From an uncultured Blautia sp. (GTDB lineage: Bacteria > Bacillota > Clostridia > Lachnospirales > Lachnospiraceae): DNA of 11,452 bases. Made by a program: the position numbers and the translations under genes. Within the stretch, counting starts at the first letter, position 1, and each line of letters starts with the position of its first letter. Location of the stretch: positions 1 to 11,452 of the forward strand of contig URWL01000032.1 of the NCBI GenBank assembly GCA_900551465.1, written 5' to 3'. A model generated the notes under the pieces. The model saw only the letters and a list, made by a program, of their open reading frames with translations, was not told the DNA's origin and ran no database searches. Positions 1 to 7,507 of this stretch are shown in pieces.

Positions 1-290
1 GAAAGAGATACCAGCACCACACGCCTGTCCTCTTCACTTCGCACACGGTTTACATAACCTTTTTTAACCAGATTATTCATGGCTATGGTCAATGTCCCTA
101 CTGTGACCGAAAGGCTTTTTGCCACAGCAGACATATTCCTGGGATTTCCGATTCCCACAGCCTCTATCACATGCATATCCTTTACAGAAATATCTTTATA
201 TTCAGAAGTGATCAGCGCTCTTTCTTCAATATCCATGATTTCATTAAACAAGTTTACCAGAATATCATTTACAGTCTCAACAGAATTCAT
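1..290 (-). CDS. MarR-family transcriptional regulator, FabT-like (3' end cut by window edge)
   Basis: The visible N-terminal 96 residues form a MarR-type winged helix. The helix-turn-helix spans about residues 52-75 (MSAVAKSLSVTVGTLTIAM) and is followed by the family's wing signature at 84-90 (RSEEDRR). The start is an ATG at 288-290 with AAAGGAG about seven bases upstream. The N-terminus (DIEERALITSEYKDISVKDMH) resembles the FabT-type regulators that precede fabH and the fatty-acid synthesis genes in Clostridia. That assignment is from recall, and no fab gene is inside the window; they would lie beyond the left edge. If it is FabT, it represses fatty-acid synthesis genes using acyl-ACP as corepressor. 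The MarR class is secure and the FabT role is inference. The gene runs off the window, so roughly the last third is missing. Confidence 0.85.
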   Translation of the reverse strand, partial: MNSVETVNDILVNLFNEIMDIEERALITSEYKDISVKDMHVIEAVGIGNPRNMSAVAKSLSVTVGTLTIAMNNLVKKGYVNRVRSEEDRRVVLVSL

Positions 291-318
291 AGCTGACTCC
301 TTTCTTGTGCTTTTCTAT

Positions 319-346
319 ATTATACCCCAAACCCTCCTGACCACAA
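319..346 (-). promoter_or_regulatory. Putative promoter of the MarR/FabT-like gene
   Basis: On the minus strand a perfect TATAAT lies at 319-324, with TTGTGG at 341-346 as a weak -35 and a 16-base spacer. It is about 28 bases upstream of the start codon. Its -35 is only eight bases from the -35 of the divergent capA promoter, so one bound protein could affect both. I saw no clear TTTGA-type inverted repeat typical of FabT operators. Confidence 0.5.
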
Positions 347-354
347 AGTATTTT

Positions 355-383
355 TTGCAGTTTTAGCGGAAGTTTGCTATAAT
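355..383 (+). promoter_or_regulatory. Putative sigma-A promoter of capA
   Basis: TTGCAG at 355-360 and TATAAT at 378-383 are separated by exactly 17 bases. This predicts a transcript start near 390 and a leader of about 36 bases before the chosen capA start. Confidence 0.65.
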
Positions 384-426
384 GATGAAATAAAAACAAT
401 CTCACCTTATGGAAAAGGAATTTATT

Positions 427-1929
427 ATGAAAAAAAATAAAAATATGCCGCTGAACCTCAGGGAAAAAACCAACTCCCGGGCTGTTTTTTTCAGCGCAGT
501 TATTGTTCTGGCAGTACTGGTGGGCTTTTTCTGCCAGCTTGATTATAATATAATCCAGAAACCTGCCGAAGCCGCCAGGCGGGAGGCAGCACAAAAAAAA
601 GCCGAAGAAAAGAAAAAAGCAAATACCCCTACGGTTACTACTGCAACGGTAGTCGCTGTTGGAGATAATCTTTATCATGACAGCCTTCTCCAATCCGGTC
701 AGAATGAATCCGGTACCTGGAATTATGACCACATCTATGAAAATGTAAAAGATGAAATTTCCGCTGCAGATATAGCAATGGTCGATCAGGAAACTGTTCT
801 TACAAAAGACCATGACTATGTCAGCGGCTATCCGTCCTTTGCCACACCTACAGAGGTTGGGGATGCCCTGATCAATGCAGGTTTTGATGTGATCGAATCC
901 GCAACCAATCATGTGGATGATTACGGTGCCGACTTTATTGAACAGACTCTTGATTTCTGGAATACAAAATATCCTGATGTCCCTGTTCTTGGCATCCATG
1001 ATTCTCAGGAAGATGCAGACACTGTTAAAACAATGGAAGTAAATGGCATACGGATCGCTTTTCTCAATTTTGTCTACGGAACCAACAATGGAGGCCCAGG
1101 CGAGGGAAAAAACTACATGATCGACATTTTTGATAAAACAAAAGTGGCATCCATGATCCAGAAAGCCAAGGAAGACAGCGACTGCCTGATCTTTGTTGCC
1201 CAATGGGGCAAGGAAGAAGAATCTATGCCTACGGAATATGAAAAAGAATGGGCGGCTTTCCTGATGCAGCAAGGGGTCGATGTGGTCATTGGAGGTCATC
1301 CCCATGTGCTTCAGCCCTACGGCCGCATGTCTGACGATGAAGGAAATGAAATGCTGATCTTTTACTCTCTTGGCAATTTTGTTTCCACTCAGGAGGGACT
1401 TTCCAATCTTCTGGGCGGCATGGCCAGCTTTACTATCCAAAAATCTGTTCTTAAAGGAAAAACCGAAATCCAGATTCTGGATCCTGTAATAAAGCCTACG
1501 GTCATGCATTATAATAAAGATGAAGGAATCTTCGGTCCCTATATGCTGGAAGATTATACGGAAGAGCTTGCCTCCCAGCACGGAGTACGAAATATCATTG
1601 GTGATGAATTTTCTCTTGAAAATCTGAAGAAAAAATTCAATGAGATCATGTCCATGAATGTGGAGCCTTCCACCAGGACAAACCTTTTGGATGTTTCTTT
1701 TGATTATGAAATGAATATGACAGATTCCAGGGGAAATTATGTAGAAGACACCTGGTCTGTCAGTGCGGCACAATATCTGGAGGAAAAATCCAGCAATTCT
1801 TCCTCTGGTTCTTCTGACAGTTCGGAAGGCTATGAAGATTCCGAAAACAGCGGGGAATCCGGAAATTATGATGAATCCGGAGAAGAGGACAGTTCCGATG
1901 AATATGATGAATCAGAAGAATATTACTGA
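427..1929 (+). CDS. CapA-family (PGA_cap) membrane-anchored protein
   Basis: This 500-residue protein has an N-terminal membrane anchor (about residues 19-36) after a basic start, then a charged, coiled-coil-like linker (48-65), then a CapA/PGA_cap metallophosphatase-like domain (about 73-340). Family motifs are VAVGDN (76-81), ATNH (159-162), GGHPHVLQP (289-297) and SLGNFV (314-319). CapA relatives take part in poly-gamma-glutamate capsule synthesis or export; many clostridial copies are single genes of unknown substrate, as here. The catalytic domain should face outside. Two usual positions differ: the common HWG motif reads QWG (259-261) and the NLE motif reads DQE (120-122). The C-terminus (about 455-500) is a Ser/Gly then Glu/Asp/Tyr-rich disordered tail. 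I prefer ATG 427 because AAGGA lies about eight bases before it; the in-frame ATG at 409 lacks such a site. No capB/capC neighbours are present, so polyglutamate synthesis is not supported. Confidence 0.85.
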   Translation: MKKNKNMPLNLREKTNSRAVFFSAVIVLAVLVGFFCQLDYNIIQKPAEAARREAAQKKAEEKKKANTPTVTTATVVAVGDNLYHDSLLQSGQNESGTWNYDHIYENVKDEISAADIAMVDQETVLTKDHDYVSGYPSFATPTEVGDALINAGFDVIESATNHVDDYGADFIEQTLDFWNTKYPDVPVLGIHDSQEDADTVKTMEVNGIRIAFLNFVYGTNNGGPGEGKNYMIDIFDKTKVASMIQKAKEDSDCLIFVAQWGKEEESMPTEYEKEWAAFLMQQGVDVVIGGHPHVLQPYGRMSDDEGNEMLIFYSLGNFVSTQEGLSNLLGGMASFTIQKSVLKGKTEIQILDPVIKPTVMHYNKDEGIFGPYMLEDYTEELASQHGVRNIIGDEFSLENLKKKFNEIMSMNVEPSTRTNLLDVSFDYEMNMTDSRGNYVEDTWSVSAAQYLEEKSSNSSSGSSDSSEGYEDSENSGESGNYDESGEEDSSDEYDESEEYY

Positions 1930-1955
1930 TTCTGTATGGAATAAATACGATAAGT

Positions 1956-2018
1956 AAAAAAGCCCTTTACAGAATGGCTGCCGATTCCTGCTGCAGCTTA
2001 CTGTTAAGGGCTTTTCAT
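1956..2018. terminator. Bidirectional terminator between convergent capA and tatD
   Basis: Arms 1958-1972 and 2001-2015 (AAAAGCCCTTTACAG against CTGTTAAGGGCTTTT) pair over 15 bases with one mismatch. The 28-base loop holds a nested 5-bp stem (GCTGC 1977-1981 with GCAGC 1993-1997). On the minus strand the stem is followed by TTTTTT, and on the plus strand by TTTT and further T-rich sequence. It ends both converging transcripts. Confidence 0.85.
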
Positions 2019-2813
2019 TTATTTTATCTTCTCCGGAAACAACAGCTGTTCCGCATTTTTTCTTGTTGTACAGATCACTTCCTCAGGAGAAATTCCCTTC
2101 AGCTCCGCGATTGCCTGCGCCACATAAGGCAGATTCAGAGAACTGTTCCTTTTTCCACGGTTAGGCTCCGGACTTAAATAGGGGCTGTCTGTTTCCAGAA
2201 CCAGCTGTTCCAACGGAGCATATTCCACAACCTCCTTCAGCTTTCTGGCATTTTTAAAGGTAACTACGCCGCCAATCCCCAGATAAAGTCCCATATCCAG
2301 ATACTCTGCCGCCATTTCCTTTCCATAGGAAAAACAGTGAATGACACCGCCGTACATGCCTTTTTCCATATATTCCTTTACTATATCCAGCGTATCTTTT
2401 GCCGCCTCTCTGCTGTGGATCATAAAAGGAAGCTTTTCCTCCCTGGCAATATCCATCTGAGCCTGGAACATTTTTTTCTGTATCTCATGTTCATGAGCTT
2501 CTTTATGCCAGTAATAGTCCAGGCCGATCTCACCTATGGCGATAAATTTTTCCATATGGGAAATCCTGCGTATCTCTTCCAGGGTTTCCTCTGTCATCTG
2601 ATCTGCATCATCCGGATGCACTCCTACTGCTCCATAAATAAATGGATATTTTTCTGTAAGAGAAATCGTTCTCCCAAATTCACCTATAGATGCACAGACA
2701 TTGACCATTGTTCCAATCCCGTTCTCCTCCATAGAAGCTAAAAGGCTGTCCCGATCCTGATCAAATGCTTTGTCATCATAATGCGCATGGGTTTCAAAAA
2801 TATCTGTTCTCAT
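2019..2813 (-). CDS. tatD: TatD-family metal-dependent hydrolase (DNase/exonuclease)
   Basis: This 264-residue TIM-barrel hydrolase has the expected family length. Metal-binding and catalytic positions are visible: H9 and H11 (ETHAHYDD, with E replacing the usual leading D of DTH), E95 in GEIGLDY (94-100), H133 in IHSRE, H159 in IHCFS and D209 in ETDSPYLSPEP. TatD proteins are cytoplasmic, divalent-metal 3'-5' nucleases acting on DNA or RNA ends, and the family is also tied to D-aminoacyl-tRNA or repair roles in some lineages. The start codon overlaps the stop of the upstream MOSC gene in an ATGA arrangement, so translation is probably coupled and tatD is the last gene of the moa operon. The usual downstream partners rnmV and ksgA are absent; capA converges instead. 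Family assignment is firm; the physiological substrate is unknown. Confidence 0.93.
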   Translation of the reverse strand: MRTDIFETHAHYDDKAFDQDRDSLLASMEENGIGTMVNVCASIGEFGRTISLTEKYPFIYGAVGVHPDDADQMTEETLEEIRRISHMEKFIAIGEIGLDYYWHKEAHEHEIQKKMFQAQMDIAREEKLPFMIHSREAAKDTLDIVKEYMEKGMYGGVIHCFSYGKEMAAEYLDMGLYLGIGGVVTFKNARKLKEVVEYAPLEQLVLETDSPYLSPEPNRGKRNSSLNLPYVAQAIAELKGISPEEVICTTRKNAEQLLFPEKIK

Positions 2814-3256
2814 TGTTCCTGTCCTTTTTCACAGCACACAAATTCATCGCCCGGACGGATCACTCCTCCGTGAAGGACTTTTGTAAAAACGCCTTCTCTT
2901 GGCATGATGCAGTCACCCATGATCTGAAAAATCTCACAGCCGTGATGACACTTCTTCCCGATCTGTGTCATTTCCAGCACCACGTCATTGCAGCGGAATA
3001 TGGTTCCCACCGGCATTTTTGCAAAGTCAAAACCCTCTACGATAATATTTTCACCAAAAGCTCCGTCAGCTACCTGCGCTCCTCTGGCACGAAAATCCTC
3101 GATTTTATCATGAGAAAGAAGACTGACCTGTCTGTGCCATTTCCCTGCATGGGCATCCCCCTTAATACCCCAGTCTTCAATAAATTCTGCCTCCGGCACG
3201 CTGTGTTTCTGTGTTCCCTTTTCTTCACTGATACATACTGCAATTACTTTTCCCAT
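2810..3256 (-). CDS. MOSC domain protein, molybdenum-cofactor associated
   Basis: This 148-residue stand-alone MOSC (Mo-cofactor sulfurase C-terminal) protein shows the typical core: WGIKGDAHAGKWHRQVSLLS (29-48), GAFGENI (65-71), PVGTIFR (82-88) and a Cys/His patch KKCHHGC (101-107) with another Cys at 116. MOSC domains bind or hand over the sulfurated cofactor; small bacterial ones are poorly characterised. It lies between mogA and tatD in the moa operon, which supports a Mo-cofactor role. The start at 3256 (MGKVIAVCIS) is chosen because GAAGG lies seven bases upstream and homologues usually begin there. In-frame upstream ATGs at 3310 and 3283 add basic residues without family resemblance. 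Its stop overlaps the tatD start by four bases. About 70 bases separate it from mogA, the widest gap in this operon. Confidence 0.88.
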   Translation of the reverse strand: MGKVIAVCISEEKGTQKHSVPEAEFIEDWGIKGDAHAGKWHRQVSLLSHDKIEDFRARGAQVADGAFGENIIVEGFDFAKMPVGTIFRCNDVVLEMTQIGKKCHHGCEIFQIMGDCIMPREGVFTKVLHGGVIRPGDEFVCCEKGQEQ

Positions 3257-3326
3257 ATTCTTACCTTCTTTATATTTACTCATCCGCTTCCATTCTGCTG
3301 CTTTATTCATTCAGAGGCAAGGCTCT

Positions 3327-3818
3327 TTATTTCCTCGCACAGTCAGAAGCTTCCCCTGTAAGGATTTCTATTCCATGACCCAAAGCTCCGATAATGTATT
3401 CCAGACTTTCTTTTACCGCCCTGGGACTTCCCGGAAGATTGATGATCAATGTTTTTTTTCGGATCCCCGCTGTCGCCCGGCTCAGCATAGCCCTCCTGGT
3501 GATAGTCATACTATAGGCACGCATAGCTTCCGGAATCCCCGGTACTCTGCGCTCTATGATATCCTCTGTAGTCTCCGGCATCACATCTCTCTGAGAAAAT
3601 CCGGTTCCTCCGGTCGTAAGGATCAGTTCCGCAAGATTATTGTCTGCGATTTCTGTCATTTTTTCACCAAGCATGGTTCTGTCATCCGGAAGGATATCCA
3701 TGGATACCACCTGGTAACCTTCTCTTTCCAGGATCTCGCGGATAGCCGGACCACTCAGATCCTCCCTCTCTCTTCTGTAACCAGAATCACTTGATGTTAT
3801 GATCGCTGCACGTTTCAT
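3327..3818 (-). CDS. mogA: MogA/MoaB-family molybdenum cofactor biosynthesis protein
   Basis: The 163 residues match the MoCF_biosynth fold of MogA/MoaB. There is an N-terminal strand AAIITSSD (4-11), the nucleotide/pterin-binding loop TTGGTGFSQRDVMPET (68-83), and the second signature NLPGSPRAVKE (127-137). MogA adenylylates molybdopterin before molybdate insertion by MoeA; MoaB is a close paralogue, and the two cannot be separated from sequence alone. The start ATG is two bases after the moaA stop, and its AGGAGG (3825-3830) lies inside the end of moaA, so it belongs to the same transcript. No MoeA is encoded nearby, so the later molybdate insertion step must be supplied from elsewhere in the genome. 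Confidence 0.92.
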   Translation of the reverse strand: MKRAAIITSSDSGYRREREDLSGPAIREILEREGYQVVSMDILPDDRTMLGEKMTEIADNNLAELILTTGGTGFSQRDVMPETTEDIIERRVPGIPEAMRAYSMTITRRAMLSRATAGIRKKTLIINLPGSPRAVKESLEYIIGALGHGIEILTGEASDCARK

Positions 3819-3820
3819 CT

Positions 3821-4801
3821 TCAGCCTCCTATCTGAGACATACAGAGTTTTTCTGTATCGTCCTCCTGTGCTTTTTCCATAAAATGATGTCCGTCCGGCT
3901 TCTCATTTAAAGCCTGCCGGATCACTTTTTTCAAGTCCTCATCAGATCCTCCGTTTCTCAGGATTTCTCTCAGATCTCTGCCTGCTGTGTACTGCAGACA
4001 TGTTTTCAGAAATCCCTGAGAAGTCAGACGGATACGGTTGCACTCCCCGCAGAACTTGTGACTGACTGCACTGATAAATCCCAGCTTACCCACAAATCCT
4101 TCTGCCTCATAATACCGGGAAGGCCCGTTTCCAAGCGGTTTTCCCTGATATATACTGAGCGGTCCAAATTTTTTTTCCAGAAGAGCAACCAGCTCCGTCT
4201 CTGACATCCCTTTAAATTCTGTTCCGCAGCCAATGGGCATCATCTCGATAAATCTTACATGAACAGGATATTTCCGTGCAAGCTCTGCTATCTGACAGAT
4301 GTCCTGTCCCTCTATGCCCAAAGGAACACAGTTGATTTTTACAGATACCTGCGGATACCGCAGGGCTTCCTGTATCCCTTCCAGGGACTGATCCAGAAGA
4401 TCTCTTCTGGCTATCTTTCTGAAACATTCTCTGTCCAGAGTATCCAGACTGATATTAACTGCATCCAGCCCTGCCTCTGCCAGATCTTTCATCTGTTCCT
4501 TTAAAAGAACACCGTTTGTCGTAAGTGTTACTTTCCGGATTCCCGGCAGCCGTTTGATCTGCTCTATCAGTTCCGGCATACGAACATGGATCAGAGGTTC
4601 TCCTCCGGTCAGCTTGATCTTGGTGATCCCAAGCTCTGCCATAACTCTGCAGATCCGTATGATCTCCTCCTCCCGAAGGATCAGAGAGCGGTCTACCAGC
4701 TTCACTCCATCCTCCGGCATACAGTAAATACAACGGAGATTGCAGCGGTCTGTTACCGAGATCCGCAGATAATCAATTGTTCTTCCACATCGGTCTATCA
4801 T
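3821..4801 (-). CDS. moaA: GTP 3',8-cyclase MoaA (radical SAM)
   Basis: This 326-residue protein has all MoaA hallmarks. The radical-SAM cluster motif is CNLRCIYC (C20, C24, C27), and the SAM-binding GGE is in LTGGEPL (64-70). The second, substrate-binding 4Fe-4S cluster is ligated by C251, C254 and C268 ([18 protein letters not shown]). The C-terminus ends in the double glycine (IGG) that inserts into the active site. With MoaC it converts GTP to cyclic pyranopterin monophosphate, the first committed step of molybdenum-cofactor synthesis, in the cytoplasm. Its ATG overlaps the moaC stop (ATGA, four bases), so the two are likely translationally coupled in the order of catalysis partners. All catalytic residues appear intact, and length is normal for the family. 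Confidence 0.96.
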   Translation of the reverse strand: MIDRCGRTIDYLRISVTDRCNLRCIYCMPEDGVKLVDRSLILREEEIIRICRVMAELGITKIKLTGGEPLIHVRMPELIEQIKRLPGIRKVTLTTNGVLLKEQMKDLAEAGLDAVNISLDTLDRECFRKIARRDLLDQSLEGIQEALRYPQVSVKINCVPLGIEGQDICQIAELARKYPVHVRFIEMMPIGCGTEFKGMSETELVALLEKKFGPLSIYQGKPLGNGPSRYYEAEGFVGKLGFISAVSHKFCGECNRIRLTSQGFLKTCLQYTAGRDLREILRNGGSDEDLKKVIRQALNEKPDGHHFMEKAQEDDTEKLCMSQIGG

Positions 4802-5283
4802 TTTTCTTCAAAACGGAACACTCCGCTTTTTCCTCCTGTCTTCTCCACAAGATGTATCTCTGACATGACCATGTGCTTGTCAATCGCCTTGCACATGTCA
4901 TAAATCGTCAAAAGCGTTACCTGAACTCCGGTCAGCGCCTCCATCTCCACCCCGGTTTTTCCCTCTGTCTTTACCGTACAATATACGTGGATCCGGCTGT
5001 TTTCCTGATCCAGCTGAAAATCTACCGTACACTTCTGGATAGGCAGCGGATGGCACATGGGAATCAGAGAAGAGGTTTGCTTTACCCCCATGATCCCGGC
5101 CACTCTGGCCACTCCCAGAACATCGCCTTTTTTTATATTTCCTTCTGTGACAGCCGCCATGATCTCCGGCCCCACAGCAATATACCCGGTTGCTGCAGCA
5201 GTGCGGAAGGTGGGCGTCTTGTTGGAAACATCCACCATCACTGCATTCCCGTTTTTATCAAAATGGCTGAATTTCTTCCCCAT
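4798..5283 (-). CDS. moaC: Cyclic pyranopterin monophosphate synthase MoaC
   Basis: This 161-residue protein has the standard MoaC length and motifs. The N-terminal [17 protein letters not shown] is followed by the core [20 protein letters not shown], the active-site segment [10 protein letters not shown], the [12 protein letters not shown] stretch, and [11 protein letters not shown] near the C-terminus. MoaC rearranges the MoaA product 3',8-cH2GTP into cyclic pyranopterin monophosphate. The start at 5281-5283 is fixed by AGGAGGGG just upstream. A longer reading frame exists to 5430 but would translate through the metG terminator, so I reject it. It is the first gene of the operon, with a promoter of its own overlapping the metG terminator. 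The following moaA overlaps it by four bases. Confidence 0.96.
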   Translation of the reverse strand: MGKKFSHFDKNGNAVMVDVSNKTPTFRTAAATGYIAVGPEIMAAVTEGNIKKGDVLGVARVAGIMGVKQTSSLIPMCHPLPIQKCTVDFQLDQENSRIHVYCTVKTEGKTGVEMEALTGVQVTLLTIYDMCKAIDKHMVMSEIHLVEKTGGKSGVFRFEEK

Positions 5284-5311
5284 TTTTATCCCCTCCTGTA
5301 TACTTCCCTTT

Positions 5312-5340
5312 AGTATAAAAAAAATCCCCGGTTCCGTCAA
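5312..5340 (-). promoter_or_regulatory. Putative promoter of the moaC-moaA-mogA-MOSC-tatD operon
   Basis: On the minus strand TTGACG (5335-5340) and TATACT (5312-5317) are separated by exactly 17 bases. Five of six bases match consensus at each element. The -35 lies in the loop and loop-side arm of the metG terminator, and the spacer holds the rest of that arm and the T-tract. Transcription would begin near 5304, giving a leader of only about 20 bases before moaC, too short for a molybdenum-cofactor riboswitch. Confidence 0.65.
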
Positions 5341-5355
5341 GTAACCGGAACCGGG
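5317..5355 (-). terminator. Intrinsic terminator of metG
   Basis: Perfect 10-bp arms CGGAACCGGG/CCCGGTTCCG (5346-5355 and 5327-5336 on the plus strand) enclose a nine-base loop. On the minus strand the stem is followed after GA by eight T residues (complement of 5317-5324). The plus strand has no T-tract, so it works in the metG direction only. It lies about 60 bases beyond the metG stop. Confidence 0.9.
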
Positions 5356-5413
5356 ATTGGATGAAATTTCTGTAAAATTTTGGTTTAACAAAAAATTATT
5401 TGTATTAATCTTA

Positions 5414-7363
5414 TCAGCAGATCTCTGCACCTGCAGGCATATTTTTCTCAGGAGCCATCAGGGCAAGATTTCCCTCTGCATCTTCTGCACAGAGGATCAT
5501 TCCCTCACTGAGCACTCCGGCAAGCTTAGCCGGTTTCAGGTTTGTTACTACCATTACCTTTTTGCCTACCATTTCCTCCGGAGTATAATGAGCCTTGATA
5601 CCGGATACAATCTGGCGGACCTGACTTCCGATCTTTACCTGAGAGCAAAGAAGTTTTTTGGATTTTTTCACTGCTTCGCAGGCAATGATCTCACCCACCT
5701 GGAACTGCAGCTTCTCAAAATCCTCAAATGTGATCTCTGCTTTCGGCTCAAGGTCGATTCCAGGTTCCTCTTCTTTTTCTTCCTGTACAGGCGGATGAAG
5801 TTCTTCTACCTTCGCCATTACTTCTTTCAGGTCAAGACGTGCAAACAGGATCTCCGGTTTCTCAACCACCTTATTTCCGGACGGATACAGACCGAAAGTC
5901 TTCAGAGATTCCAGATTGCGCTTCTCAGCATTCAACTGTGCAAGGATACGGTCTGTGGTATCCGGCATAAAAGCTTCCAGAAGAGCGGCACCAATAGTGA
6001 TTCCCTCAACCAGATTATAAAGAACAGTTGCAAGACGATCCTGCTTGTCCTCTTCCTTTGCAAGAGCCCATGGCATAGTCTCATCAATATATTTGTTCAG
6101 ACGTTTAAAGAGACTGAATACATCTGTCATAGCGTCTGCCACGCGAAGCTTATCCATTTTTGCAGATACTTTGGCCGGTATACCAAGCACAAAGGATTTC
6201 ATATCTTCATCAACCGGCTCTGTGACGCCCTTGTTCTCCACAACGCCGCCAAAATATTTATTTGACATGGAGATTGTACGGTTTACAAGGTTTCCAAGTG
6301 TGTTGGCAAGTTCTGAGTTCAGACGCTCTACCATCAGCTCCCATGTAATCACACCGTCGTTTTCAAAAGGCATCTCATGAAGCACGAAATAACGCACTGC
6401 ATCCACGCCAAAGAAATCTACCAGTTCGTCTGCATAGAGAACATTTCCCTTGGACTTACTCATCTTTCCATCGCCCTGAAGCAGCCACGGATGACCAAAT
6501 ACCTGCTTTGGAAGAGGCAGATCCAGTGACATCAGGAAAATTGGCCAGTAAATCGTATGGAAACGGATGATGTCCTTTCCGATCAGATGAAGGTCTGCCG
6601 GCCACAGCTTATTAAACTGCTCTGTGCTGTCACCATCGCAGTCATAACCGATTCCTGTAATATAGTTTGTAAGAGCGTCAAGCCATACATAAACCACATG
6701 CTTCGGATCAAAGTCTACCGGGATTCCCCATTTAAAAGATGTTCTGGATACACAAAGATCCTGCAGACCCGGAAGAAGGAAGTTGTTCATCATCTCATTT
6801 TTACGGGATTCCGGCTGAATAAATTCCGGATGTGTCTTAATATGCTCGATCAGACGATCGGCATATTTGCTCATTTTAAAGAAATATGCTTCTTCCTTTG
6901 CCGGAACACATGGACGTCCGCAGTCCGGACATTTTCCGTCTACCAGCTGGCTTTCTGTAAAGAAAGATTCACATGGAGTACAGTACATTCCCTCATAATG
7001 TCCCTTGTAAATATCTCCTTTTGCATACATTTTCTTAAAGATCTTCTGTACCTGTTTCTCATGATCTTCGTCTGTAGTACGGATAAATTTATCATAGGAA
7101 GTGTTCATCAGATCCCAGATATTTTTGATCTCACCGGAAACATTATCCACAAATTCCTTTGGTGTGATCCCTGCTTCCTCTGCCTTTAATTCGATCTTCT
7201 GTCCATGCTCATCTGTTCCGGTCTGAAAAAACACATCATAGCCTTCCAGCCTTTTATAGCGGGCAATAGCATCTGCCAGAACAGCCTCATAGGTATTTCC
7301 GATATGCGGCTTGCCGGAAGTGTAGGCAATGGCCGTTGTAATATAATATTTCTGTTTTTCCAT
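5414..7363 (-). CDS. metG: Methionyl-tRNA synthetase with C-terminal tRNA-binding domain
   Basis: This 649-residue class I synthetase charges tRNA-Met with methionine using ATP. The HIGH box appears as HIGN (20-23) and the KMSKS loop as KMSKS (300-304). A zinc knuckle with Cys pairs C128/C131 and C145/C148 sits in the connective insert. An anticodon-binding helical domain covers about 340-500, and then an acidic linker (about 525-540) leads to an EMAP/Trbp111-like tRNA-binding domain (about 545-649) that supports dimerisation and tRNA capture. Length and layout match the C-terminally extended enzyme of Clostridia. The start is backed by AGGAGG (7373-7378) nine bases upstream. It has its own promoter and terminator, so it is a single-gene unit despite the same-strand moa operon behind it. 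No T-box or SAM riboswitch is visible in its leader. Confidence 0.97.
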   Translation of the reverse strand: MEKQKYYITTAIAYTSGKPHIGNTYEAVLADAIARYKRLEGYDVFFQTGTDEHGQKIELKAEEAGITPKEFVDNVSGEIKNIWDLMNTSYDKFIRTTDEDHEKQVQKIFKKMYAKGDIYKGHYEGMYCTPCESFFTESQLVDGKCPDCGRPCVPAKEEAYFFKMSKYADRLIEHIKTHPEFIQPESRKNEMMNNFLLPGLQDLCVSRTSFKWGIPVDFDPKHVVYVWLDALTNYITGIGYDCDGDSTEQFNKLWPADLHLIGKDIIRFHTIYWPIFLMSLDLPLPKQVFGHPWLLQGDGKMSKSKGNVLYADELVDFFGVDAVRYFVLHEMPFENDGVITWELMVERLNSELANTLGNLVNRTISMSNKYFGGVVENKGVTEPVDEDMKSFVLGIPAKVSAKMDKLRVADAMTDVFSLFKRLNKYIDETMPWALAKEEDKQDRLATVLYNLVEGITIGAALLEAFMPDTTDRILAQLNAEKRNLESLKTFGLYPSGNKVVEKPEILFARLDLKEVMAKVEELHPPVQEEKEEEPGIDLEPKAEITFEDFEKLQFQVGEIIACEAVKKSKKLLCSQVKIGSQVRQIVSGIKAHYTPEEMVGKKVMVVTNLKPAKLAGVLSEGMILCAEDAEGNLALMAPEKNMPAGAEIC

Positions 7364-7402
7364 TATAAAAATCCTCCTGGGGGTATTTTGTAAATAATAA
7401 AC

Positions 7403-7435
7403 TGTCTCGGCAGCCGGATATACAGGCGCCGGACA
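7403..7435 (-). other. Hairpin in the metG 5' leader
   Basis: On the minus strand TGTC-CGGC-GCC pairs with GGC-GCCG-GACA around a nine-base loop, with two single-base bulges. It lies between the promoter and the ribosome site of metG. It is not followed by a clean T-tract and is too short for a T-box. Any regulatory role (stability or weak attenuation) is a guess. Confidence 0.35.
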
Positions 7436-7454
7436 AATGGAAATCGCTCCTTAA

Positions 7455-7483
7455 ATACTAGCATATTTAAAGGGATTTAGCAA
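7455..7483 (-). promoter_or_regulatory. Putative extended -10 promoter of metG
   Basis: TTGCTA (7478-7483) and TAGTAT (7455-7460) have a 17-base spacer, and a TG lies one base before the -10 (TGCTAGTAT), as in extended -10 promoters. The predicted leader is about 85 bases. Confidence 0.6.
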
Positions 7484-7507
7484 ATTAGATTTTTATAATA
7501 AGACAGA

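Noticed and set aside
409..426. Earlier capA start at 409
   Set aside because: No ribosome site precedes it, whereas AAGGA is well placed for the ATG at 427 and the resulting N-terminus is a normal basic membrane-anchor start.
277..1773. 498-codon open frame antisense to capA
   Set aside because: It mirrors the CapA coding frame, has no recognisable domain, is Phe/His/Cys-rich and lacks a ribosome site. The plus-strand CapA motifs are unambiguous.
3257..3310. Longer start for the MOSC protein at 3310
   Set aside because: The extra 18 residues show no family resemblance and the ATG lacks a good ribosome site; the start at 3256 has GAAGG at proper spacing.
5284..5316. Molybdenum-cofactor riboswitch before moaC
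   Set aside because: The leader from the predicted start is only about 20 bases, far too short for that structure.
5284..5430. 49-codon N-terminal extension of MoaC
   Set aside because: It would translate the metG terminator and the end of metG. The ATG at 5283 has AGGAGGGG and gives the standard MoaC length.
5357..6265. 302-codon plus-strand frame opposite metG
   Set aside because: It is a shadow of the MetG C-terminal region with no family resemblance; its start lies just beyond the metG terminator stem.
7364..7507. T-box or SAM riboswitch before metG
   Set aside because: No T-box consensus, specifier stem or SAM-type junction is visible in the short leader, and there is no terminator/antiterminator pair.
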